A DNA stretch of 64,000 nucleotides, taken from Dermabacter sp. p3-SID358 (GTDB taxonomy: Bacteria > Actinomycetota > Actinomycetes > Actinomycetales > Dermabacteraceae). The DNA lies in assembly GCF_025147465.1 (NCBI RefSeq), contig NZ_JALXOZ010000008.1, positions 1 to 64,000 on the forward strand, written 5' to 3'. The translations under genes were made by a program, and so were the position numbers. Position 1 is the stretch's first letter, and each line of letters starts with the position of its first letter. The notes under the pieces are model-generated. The model was not told the DNA's origin and ran no database searches. It was given only the letters and a program-made list of their open reading frames with translations. Below are positions 58,084 to 64,000 of the stretch, one piece after another.

Positions 58084-59412
58084 TCAGCGGTACGTGACGA
58101 AGACGACCTTCGAGGTCCAGATGTCCCGGTAGACAACCTGATTGCGCGAGCGGCTCGCGTCCACAATCTTCCCGTTACCAGCGTAAATTCCGACGTGACC
58201 GTAGTTGCGCTGCGTGAACACCACGAGATCGCCTACGCGAGCTTCGCTTTCGGAAATGATTTTTCCGCCGAATGCCTGCTTGCGGGCCGTACGTGGGATC
58301 GAGATGCCGTGCTCACGGTAAACGGTCGAGGTGAGTCCTGAGCAATCGAAGCCTGAACGGGACGAACCGCCCCACACGTACGGTGTGCCGAGGTACTTCT
58401 TGGCGCTTTCGACGATAGCTTCACCCGAGGCATCGGATTTCGCCGAAGTACTCGAGGCTGGAGCAGGTGCCGATGTGTTGGCAGATGAGGCTTTTGCGAT
58501 CGTAACGTTGCCCGAGTTGAGCTTGCCCCACGTGCGGGGACCTACAACGCCATCAACGCCAACGCCGGCTGAAGACTGGAAGTTGCGTACGGCGTTATAG
58601 GTGGCGCGCCCGAAGACTCCGTCGGCCTTGATGTTGGCGCCTGAATTGTTGAGCAGGTTCTGGAGGTTCTTCACGGCATCACCACGGTTGCCCCTGCGGA
58701 GCTTCGGAGTGTTGCTGACTGCCGTCGAGCTCTTCGAGGCGGCGGCCGAGCCAGCACCCGAGCTGAGTTTGCCCCACGTGCGGGGACCTACAACGCCATC
58801 AACGCCAACGCCAGCCGAGGACTGGAAGTTACGTACGGCAGTGTTCGTGCCACGGCCGAAAACACCGTCAACTTTGATGTTGGCGCCAGCGTTGTTGAGG
58901 AGGCTCTGCAGGTTCTTGACAGCCTCGCCGCGCGATCCGGGGCGCAACTTCGGCGTACTGTTCACTGCGGTCGGATTTTTCGATCCGAGAGCTGAGCGGG
59001 TACGGGCGCCAACGACGCCGTCAACACCGATACCGGCGGAGGACTGGAACGTCACCACTGCGTTACGGGTTCGGCGGCCAAAGGATCCGTCAACGTTGAT
59101 GTTCGCGCCGTGGTGGTTGAGGAGCGATTGGAGTGCCTGGACGCGCTGGCCGGAGTGGCCCGTGCGAAGCGGCGACGAGCCAAGCGCGGAAATCGGAGGA
59201 AGCTTTGAGCTTGCCTGCGAAACAGGCCCACGTTGAGTCGAAGTGGCAGCGTCAGCGGGAGCGAGCCCAAGACCGGTTGCGGCCGTGGCGGCGACGGCGG
59301 TGAGGGCGGCGGCGCCAACGGCACCTTTCGAGACAGGGGCGAGAAGGCTGCTGTAGTCGATAACGGCGGGGCCTTCGGCACGGTGGGTGCCGCGCTGTGC
59401 GGTACGAAGCAT
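58084..59412 (-). CDS. secreted NlpC/P60 endopeptidase with three peptidoglycan-binding domains
   Basis: 442 aa. A long signal region (to about residue 55, ending ADAAT) precedes three PG_binding_1 domains of about 65 residues (near 80-145, 152-218 and 232-300), each with a GVDGVVG-type segment; domains 2 and 3 are close copies. A Ser/Ala linker leads to the NlpC/P60 domain with Cys357 in FDCSGL and His406 in GHVGIYAG. It should cut peptide cross-links or stems in the wall. A long structured leader precedes it and a strong terminator follows. Confidence 0.93.
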   Translation of the reverse strand: MLRTAQRGTHRAEGPAVIDYSSLLAPVSKGAVGAAALTAVAATAATGLGLAPADAATSTQRGPVSQASSKLPPISALGSSPLRTGHSGQRVQALQSLLNHHGANINVDGSFGRRTRNAVVTFQSSAGIGVDGVVGARTRSALGSKNPTAVNSTPKLRPGSRGEAVKNLQSLLNNAGANIKVDGVFGRGTNTAVRNFQSSAGVGVDGVVGPRTWGKLSSGAGSAAASKSSTAVSNTPKLRRGNRGDAVKNLQNLLNNSGANIKADGVFGRATYNAVRNFQSSAGVGVDGVVGPRTWGKLNSGNVTIAKASSANTSAPAPASSTSAKSDASGEAIVESAKKYLGTPYVWGGSSRSGFDCSGLTSTVYREHGISIPRTARKQAFGGKIISESEARVGDLVVFTQRNYGHVGIYAGNGKIVDASRSRNQVVYRDIWTSKVVFVTYR

Positions 59413-59438
59413 AAGAGAGCAACTTTCCTACCCTCGCG

Positions 59439-59456
59439 ATTGGTGCTCACACCAAT
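59439..59456 (-). other. perfect 7-bp hairpin in the NlpC/P60 leader
   Basis: ATTGGTG TGAG CACCAAT on the minus strand forms a seven-pair stem with a tetraloop, 27 nt before the ATG. It may influence ribosome access. There is no U tract. Confidence 0.6.
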
Positions 59457-59486
59457 TCCCGCCACAGGGTGCACATCGAGGAAGCT

Positions 59487-59519
59487 CCCCCCGAGGTGAC
59501 GGGAAGCGATCACGGGGGG
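59487..59519 (-). other. G/C-rich hairpin in the NlpC/P60 leader
   Basis: Seven G/C pairs (CCCCCCG/CGGGGGG) plus three inner pairs across a bulge close a loop of about 10 nt. With the nearby 7-bp hairpin it suggests a folded leader RNA. I could not match it to a known riboswitch. Confidence 0.5.
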
Positions 59520-59675
59520 TGAGCCACGTGCATGGCCCGCGCTCCACCTTAGGTGAGGAAGGGGGGAGCCTGGAACTCTCAGGAATCAATCAGGAGCGCT
59601 AATTTGCCAAACTTTTACTGTTATTTGCCCAAAGTGATGCTGTCACGGCTTTCCAAAAGAAACTCATCGTGGTAG

Positions 59676-59689
59676 TTACACGCGTGTAA
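59676..59689. promoter_or_regulatory. 14-bp perfect palindrome, possible operator
   Basis: TTACACGCGTGTAA is fully self-complementary and lies in the AT-rich region between the NlpC/P60 leader and tRNA-Pro. Its shape suits a dimeric repressor or activator. No second copy was noticed. Confidence 0.4.
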
Positions 59690-59732
59690 TTTGAGGAGGT
59701 ATATTGAACGGAAGATTGTGATGTAACAGGGA

Positions 59733-59763
59733 AACGAAAAAACCTCCGCCGAAGCGGAGGCTT
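59733..59763 (-). terminator. rho-independent terminator of tRNA-Pro
   Basis: CCTCCGC TTCG GCGGAGG followed by TTTTTT on the minus strand is a textbook terminator with a UUCG loop. It starts about 15 nt after the tRNA-Pro 3' end. A TTTTCC run on the other side may make it work both ways. Confidence 0.9.
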
Positions 59764-59772
59764 TTCCTTTGA

Positions 59773-59847
<75 letters not shown>

Positions 59848-59960
59848 GAAGCTTCGCTAGGGCTGCGGAGCCCTCGGAACCTCATCAACTATAGCGTCTA
59901 GCCTCGGCGCGAAGCTAATCGATGTGGCGTGATTGCCACCACCGCGGTGTGCTTGAAGGA

Positions 59961-60896
59961 TCAGGTGAGGCGCGGTTTAAGGGTAAGGAGTGTGACCTCG
60001 GGCCGATTTGCAAAGCGCATGTTATGGAAGGGGCTCGCGCCAATACCTCCACTCACATGAAGTGGCACGCCGCGGTGATAACTGAGGCCCTTGGCCTGAG
60101 AGCGCGGAAGGTCGCAATTCGTGACGAGTGCACCGAAGTAGGGCAGCGCGAGCTGGCCACCGTGGGTGTGCCCCGCAAAAATGAGATCGCACCCGTCGTC
60201 TACAAACTGATCGAGCACGCGACGATAAGGTGCGTGAGTCACTCCAATCTTGAAGCGAGCGTGGCTCGTGAGCGACGCACTTTGATTTGTGAGCGGAGGA
60301 AACTCGTCGTGCTCGAGGTGTGGGTCGTCTACCCCTACGACCTCGACATCACATTGCGGAAGCTCGAGCACGGTGCGGGCATTCGACACATGTGCCCAGC
60401 CGCCGGACGTAAGACGATCGACGAGACGATCAACGGGAAGTGGAGGATTCGGCACCCCGTCTCGAAAGTTCTTCGGCCGAGGGTCACGAAGGAGGTAGCG
60501 AAAGACGTTGCGGCGTGTTGCCGCGTACTTATCGTTTGAGCCGAGGGCGAGAGCGCCCGGTCGCTCAAGGAGGGGCGCGAGGTCGCTCGCAATTGCCTCG
60601 ATCGCCTCCTCGCTTGCAACGTTATCGCCGGTATTAATGACGAGATCGGGCTTGAGGGGGGCGAGTGAGCGTAAGAATTCGCGTTTCTTTTTTTGCCCGG
60701 GGAGAAGGTGCGCGTCGGACATGTGTAGTACTCGTACCGGCTGAGCTCCCTGCGGGAGAACGCGAAGATCGAGTTTGCGCACCTCGAAGAGATTGATCTC
60801 AATGTGTCGGGCCCACACGTGGGCTCCTGCGGCAGCTCCGACGGTTGCCAGCATAGCGGCGCCGCCGAGAATAGCGAGTGGCTTAGCCCTAGTCAC
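59961..60896 (-). CDS. membrane-anchored metallophosphoesterase (calcineurin-like)
   Basis: 311 aa. The GTG at 60896 overlaps the PBP gene by 8 bp and has GAGGAG about 10 nt upstream. One N-terminal helix (LAILGGAAMLATVGAAAGAHV) is followed by the catalytic domain: HMSDAHL, TGDNV, GSNDKY (in place of the usual GNHD/E), GVTHAPYR and AGHTHGGQ. The GSND replacement removes the usual GNHD/E histidine. Rv3683-type proteins occupy the same position downstream of ponA2 in mycobacteria. Substrate is unknown. Confidence 0.88.
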   Translation of the reverse strand: MTRAKPLAILGGAAMLATVGAAAGAHVWARHIEINLFEVRKLDLRVLPQGAQPVRVLHMSDAHLLPGQKKKREFLRSLAPLKPDLVINTGDNVASEEAIEAIASDLAPLLERPGALALGSNDKYAATRRNVFRYLLRDPRPKNFRDGVPNPPLPVDRLVDRLTSGGWAHVSNARTVLELPQCDVEVVGVDDPHLEHDEFPPLTNQSASLTSHARFKIGVTHAPYRRVLDQFVDDGCDLIFAGHTHGGQLALPYFGALVTNCDLPRSQAKGLSYHRGVPLHVSGGIGASPFHNMRFANRPEVTLLTLKPRLT

Positions 60897-63300
60897 CGGG
60901 GTAGTACTCCTCGTATTCCACATACTCGTCGTAGTCGGGGTCTCCCGGGTAAACATACCTGTAGCCCTCGGGAGCCGCCTCGCGTGCGCCAGCGTTAGTC
61001 TCCCCCTCTGAGGGCGCGTTCTGTTGCTGTTCCCCACCCGGCTGAGGGGCGGGGGCTGGGTTGGGCGCGGGAGCACCGCCACCGTCCTCGCTTGAGCCGC
61101 TCGAGTCGGGTGTTTGCGGTGCGCGTTGAACTCCCTCAGGCTTCGGCGGGAAGGGGACGGAGGGGAGTCCTTCGTGTGCCTTGATCATGAACTCTTGCCA
61201 CGTGGGGAGGGAAACGGTGCTGCCCCACACGTTGCCGCGAAGGCGTTGACCGTCAACCGTCACACCCGTCGGCTTTTTATTGGAAGTGGGGTTACCGAAC
61301 CAGACCGCGGTCGAGAGGTTCTTCGTGAAGCCCACGTACCACGTGTGGTACTGACTGCCGGAGGTGCCGGTCTTCCCGCCCGCGTCGTGACCGGGAATAA
61401 CCTTGCCTTTACCCGTGCCTTTCGGATCGGAAAGACCTTGCATGAGGGTCCACGACACCGCGTTCGCCACTTCGGGCTTGACAACCTGCGAACACTGCGA
61501 CTTCGTGAACGGAAGCTCTTTGCCGTTGCGGTCTTTAACGCTTTCGACTGGTTGCGGCTTGCAGTAGTTGCCTTCCGCCGCGAAAGCAGCGTAAGCCGCC
61601 GCCATATTCACCATCGGAATGTTGATTTCGCCGATGACCTGAGTCGCGGGCGAAAGGTCGGCACCGAAAATGTCGTTGACGGGCTTTTCCTTGTTCTCGG
61701 GGATCGAATCATTCCAATTTCCCGGGACGGCCCCTAGAGCGCGTGACGTTTCCGCGATGCTGCATAGGTCGGTGCGCAGTGCGATATTGGCGTACGCGGT
61801 GTTGATCGAAAACTTGGTGGCGTCCAGAACGCTCATCGAGCCATGAATATCCTGGCCTGCATCCTTGAGCCTCCAACCGGAGGCTTCGCGCCACTTCCCG
61901 TGGCGAAGGCATTTCGCGGGGAAATTATTGAAGGTATTCGAGCCACGCCCCACGGAGTCCCAAATCGAGCCGCCGTCGCTCAGAAAGGTCGTGAGAACGA
62001 ACGCCTTGAAGGTCGAGCCAACGGGGAACCCGTTGCCGCCACCCAAGTACTTCGGCGCCGTGTAGTTGAGCGAGGTTTCGCCCGGTTTTGCGTCCTTGTA
62101 AGGATTGAAGGTGCGGTTTTGCGCCATGACGCGGATATTGCCGGTACCGGGCTCGACGCTCACGATTGCGTGGCCGAAGCCCGACTCCGAATCGGCCGGA
62201 ACCTTGCGATTGACGATGTCTTCCGCGACCTTCTGGCGGGCAGGATCGAGGGTCGTCTTGATCGTAAGGCCACCGCCATAAAGGAGCTTTCGGCGATCCT
62301 CCTTCGTTTTGCCGAAGGCGGGATCGTTGAGGAGGCTGCGGGTCACATAGTCGCAGAAGAAACCGCTACCACCCGCGGTCGAGCAACCGGCGCGCGCATC
62401 GGTAACCTTGAGCATGTCCTCGACGGGCTGGTTCTTTGCTGCCTCGTAATCCTCTTGATTGATATAACCAAGCTGGTGCATGTCATGAAGCACCTGGTTT
62501 CGCCTCTTGAAAGCGTTCTTCGGGTGCTTGACAGGATCGTTTCCATTCGGGGAGTTCGTGATTCCGGCGAGGAGAGCAGCTTCGCCGGGCGTGAGATCCG
62601 CTGCGCTCTTTGAGAAGTAATGTTGCGCCGCGGTCTCTACCCCGTACTGGGATGGGCCAAACTGCGCGACGTTGAGGTAGCCGTTGAGAATTTCATCCTT
62701 GCTCCACTTTTTTTCGAGGGAGATCGCGATTTTCGCTTCGCGGAGCTTGCGGATGAGGGAGGATTCGGTCGCCGCTTGGATAGCTTCATCATCGCCACGT
62801 TGGAAGGCATCCATAAGGAGAGCGTTCTTCACGTACTGCTGGGTCAGGGTCGAGCCGCCCTGGAGGCTATTACCAGCAAGGTTCGAGGCAAATGCGCGGA
62901 ACGTGCCCTGAGGGTCAAAGCCGTTGTGCTGGTAGAAGCGACGATCCTCAATCGCGATGACGGCGTGCTGGAGATCCTCGTCGATTTTGTCGAGGGGAAC
63001 CATGATCCGGTTCTCGGAGTAGAACGTCGCGAGCAAACTGCCATCGGATGCCTCAATGCGGGAGGCCTCGTTGAGGGGTGCGACATCGAGTTCACTCGGG
63101 AGCGAGTTGAACAGGTTCACGCCATCCTTCGCGGCGGCCGACATCGCGGTCACGGCCGGAAGCGCGAAGGCGGCGAGCAGAACTCCCGCGAGGGCACACA
63201 CGGCGAGCAAGCCTGCGACACCCGTGAACGCTTGGGTGAGAGTGGTAGTCGGTTCGCTCGGATTGGAACGGACCGATGGCTCCTGCTGAGACTCTGGCAT
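60889..63300 (-). CDS. ponA: bifunctional class A penicillin-binding protein (PonA2-like)
   Basis: 803 aa from the ATG at 63300; a GTG two codons earlier is less likely. One N-terminal helix, then the GT51 glycosyltransferase domain (Glu118 in AIEDRRFYQH, GGSTLTQQYVKN) and the transpeptidase domain (Ser429-Lys432 in GSTFK, SIN, KTGTSG). The C-terminal about 80 residues are Pro/Gly-rich and end in acidic/Tyr residues. It polymerises and cross-links peptidoglycan. Neighbours (divergent whiB, downstream phosphoesterase) parallel M. tuberculosis ponA2. Confidence 0.95.
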   Translation of the reverse strand: MPESQQEPSVRSNPSEPTTTLTQAFTGVAGLLAVCALAGVLLAAFALPAVTAMSAAAKDGVNLFNSLPSELDVAPLNEASRIEASDGSLLATFYSENRIMVPLDKIDEDLQHAVIAIEDRRFYQHNGFDPQGTFRAFASNLAGNSLQGGSTLTQQYVKNALLMDAFQRGDDEAIQAATESSLIRKLREAKIAISLEKKWSKDEILNGYLNVAQFGPSQYGVETAAQHYFSKSAADLTPGEAALLAGITNSPNGNDPVKHPKNAFKRRNQVLHDMHQLGYINQEDYEAAKNQPVEDMLKVTDARAGCSTAGGSGFFCDYVTRSLLNDPAFGKTKEDRRKLLYGGGLTIKTTLDPARQKVAEDIVNRKVPADSESGFGHAIVSVEPGTGNIRVMAQNRTFNPYKDAKPGETSLNYTAPKYLGGGNGFPVGSTFKAFVLTTFLSDGGSIWDSVGRGSNTFNNFPAKCLRHGKWREASGWRLKDAGQDIHGSMSVLDATKFSINTAYANIALRTDLCSIAETSRALGAVPGNWNDSIPENKEKPVNDIFGADLSPATQVIGEINIPMVNMAAAYAAFAAEGNYCKPQPVESVKDRNGKELPFTKSQCSQVVKPEVANAVSWTLMQGLSDPKGTGKGKVIPGHDAGGKTGTSGSQYHTWYVGFTKNLSTAVWFGNPTSNKKPTGVTVDGQRLRGNVWGSTVSLPTWQEFMIKAHEGLPSVPFPPKPEGVQRAPQTPDSSGSSEDGGGAPAPNPAPAPQPGGEQQQNAPSEGETNAGAREAAPEGYRYVYPGDPDYDEYVEYEEYYPGD

Positions 63301-63306
63301 GCTCAC

Positions 63307-63312
63307 ACCCTA
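63307..63312 (-). promoter_or_regulatory. candidate -10 element for leaderless ponA mRNA
   Basis: TAGGGT on the minus strand lies 6 nt before the ATG at 63300, so transcription would start at or next to the first codon. Confidence 0.38.
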
Positions 63313-63372
63313 CTAAGGCGAACGCGCGAAGGGCAGTATCGCGCGTGTAAAAGTTGTGCGGAGATGCCCGAA

Positions 63373-63402
63373 TTGGGGGTCGCGTCACACTTTCATTAGT
63401 AT
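63373..63402 (+). promoter_or_regulatory. candidate whiB promoter
   Basis: TTGGGG and TAGTAT are separated by 18 bp, a reasonable sigma-70-type pair. The start would leave a leader of about 40 nt that contains the GGGAGG ribosome site. Confidence 0.42.
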
Positions 63403-63448
63403 GGGGTCACGCCAAAAATCGAAGAGAACAGATTCGGGAGGTGTGCGA

Positions 63449-63754
63449 GTGAGCGTGGGCAGCGTTGACACGATTCACGATGCGCGTCATTGGGCCTCGC
63501 GAGGCGCGTGCGCAAGCCTCAATCCCGAGGAGTTCTTCGTCCAGGGAAGCGATCAGCACAAGGCCAAGGTGGTATGCCGTTCGTGCCCCGTTTTAAACCA
63601 GTGTCTCGCCGATGCCTTGGACAACCGGATTGAGTTCGGTGTGTGGGGCGGCATGACCGAACGTGAGCGCCGCCGCCTCCTTCGCGAACACCCCGCGGTG
63701 ACGTCGTGGCTGCCGGTGCTCGAGAACCGGAAAGGCTCAAGCACGCCCGGCTAA
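63449..63754 (+). CDS. WhiB-family iron-sulfur transcription factor (WhiB4-like by position)
   Basis: 101 aa from the GTG at 63449, with GGGAGG 7 nt upstream. The four cluster cysteines are in GACA, VCRSCPV (CxxC) and QCLAD, and the turn is GVWGGMTERERR. A [4Fe-4S] cluster makes WhiB proteins redox or NO sensors that bind the housekeeping sigma factor. It is divergent from the class A PBP gene, as whiB4 and ponA2 are in M. tuberculosis. Confidence 0.94.
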   Translation: MSVGSVDTIHDARHWASRGACASLNPEEFFVQGSDQHKAKVVCRSCPVLNQCLADALDNRIEFGVWGGMTERERRRLLREHPAVTSWLPVLENRKGSSTPG

Positions 63755-63763
63755 GCTGGGGGC

Positions 63764-63940
63764 ATGGCTACGAATCAGAAGTGGGAATACCTCACGACAC
63801 CGCTGCTTATCCACAACACCAAGGCGATCCTGGACAATTTCGGCTCCGATGGTTGGGAGCTTGTTCAAGTGGTCCAGGGGCCGCAGGGACCTGAATCTCT
63901 CGTTGCATACTTCAAGCGACCCGTAAGCGAAGGAGCCTAA
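63764..63940 (+). CDS. small DUF4177-like protein
   Basis: 58 aa from the ATG at 63764. The sequence opens MATNQKWEYLTTPLLIHN and has LDNFGSDGWELVQVV, the typical DUF4177 core. It is 9 nt after whiB and 6 nt before the next gene. A comparable small gene occurs in the mycobacterial whiB4 region. Biochemical role is unknown. Confidence 0.85.
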   Translation: MATNQKWEYLTTPLLIHNTKAILDNFGSDGWELVQVVQGPQGPESLVAYFKRPVSEGA

Positions 63941-63946
63941 CCACCT

Positions 63947-64000
63947 ATGAGTACCGTCGAACAGAAACTCAGCGAACGTGGTCTCTCCCTGCCCGAGGTA
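63947..64000 (+). CDS. RidA family protein, 5' part only
   Basis: Only 18 codons are inside the window (MSTVEQKLSERGLSLPEV). The opening matches the start of actinobacterial RidA/YjgF proteins, which hydrolyse reactive enamines, and such a gene lies beside whiB4 in M. tuberculosis (Rv3678c). The assignment relies on 18 residues and synteny. Confidence 0.65.
   Translation, partial: MSTVEQKLSERGLSLPEV

Noticed and set aside
59413..59600. c-di-AMP (ydaO-type) riboswitch upstream of the NlpC/P60 gene
   Set aside because: The gene class and leader length fit, but the conserved GGGGUGAAUC and CAGCUAACCUCG-type core segments are not visible on the minus strand. I kept it as an unclassified structured leader.
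59599..59667. 22-codon minus-strand peptide in the NlpC/P60 leader
   Set aside because: It has an ATG and stop but no ribosome-binding site and no sign of conservation; too short to support as a gene.

Overview
The window is a continuous, gene-dense stretch of a high-GC actinobacterial chromosome. I see no phage, integrase, transposase, rRNA or CRISPR array. The left part carries crgA, pabA/trpG, pknB, pknA, pbpA, rodA, pstP, fhaB and fhaA, close to the order seen near the replication origin of Mycobacterium tuberculosis. The right edge (calcineurin-like phosphoesterase, class A PBP, divergent whiB, DUF4177-like protein, RidA-like start) resembles the M. tuberculosis Rv3683-ponA2-whiB4 neighbourhood. 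No mycolate genes are visible. Order Micrococcales is likely; a Dermabacter/Brachybacterium-type genus is only a guess.

Layout. 1-3.4 kb: tRNA-Arg, two LppM-like lipoproteins, an SGNH hydrolase and crgA. 3.4-4.4 kb: class E sortase coupled to a small membrane protein. 4.5-14 kb: glutamine amidotransferase plus the cell-wall and signalling operon fhaA-fhaB-pstP-rodA-pbpA-pknA-pknB, with mostly 4-base overlaps. 14-17.4 kb: a serine hydrolase, then an SqdB-like/SqdX-like pair that predicts a sulfoquinovosyl glycolipid. 17.4-20.4 kb: a lipoprotein and a secreted LGFP-repeat NlpC/P60 protein containing a perfect 232-bp internal duplication. 20.6-31.3 kb: a complete haem locus (hemE-cgoX-chdC-cpfC-hemC-hemD-hemB-hemL, divergent hemA), running glutamyl-tRNA to haem b by the coproporphyrin-dependent route. 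31.3-43.8 kb: an envelope-glycan region with two acyltransferase/SGNH proteins, three GT2 glycosyltransferases, a flippase-like protein, a large DUF6541-type membrane protein and a DUF2304 protein; an M18 aminopeptidase lies inside it. 43.9-45.2 kb: tgt. 45.2-52.9 kb: a MukBEF-like (MksBEF/Wadjet JetABC) condensin whose kleisin gene is separated from the other two by three opposite-strand paralogous membrane-protein genes, with no JetD/MksG nuclease gene in view. 52.9-58 kb: maltokinase-like protein, a repeat-rich surface protein and an unusual GH20 enzyme. 58-59.8 kb: secreted NlpC/P60 protein with a long structured leader, and tRNA-Pro. 59.9-64 kb: phosphoesterase, class A PBP, WhiB, DUF4177-like and the start of a RidA-like gene.

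The dominant theme is envelope building and remodelling: peptidoglycan synthesis under Ser/Thr phosphorylation control, two NlpC/P60 hydrolases, acylated surface glycan, a predicted sulfolipid and surface proteins. The most unusual features are the interrupted condensin locus, the SqdB/SqdX pair and the GH20 protein with a swapped catalytic motif. All calls rest on reading motifs by eye; no similarity search was run.
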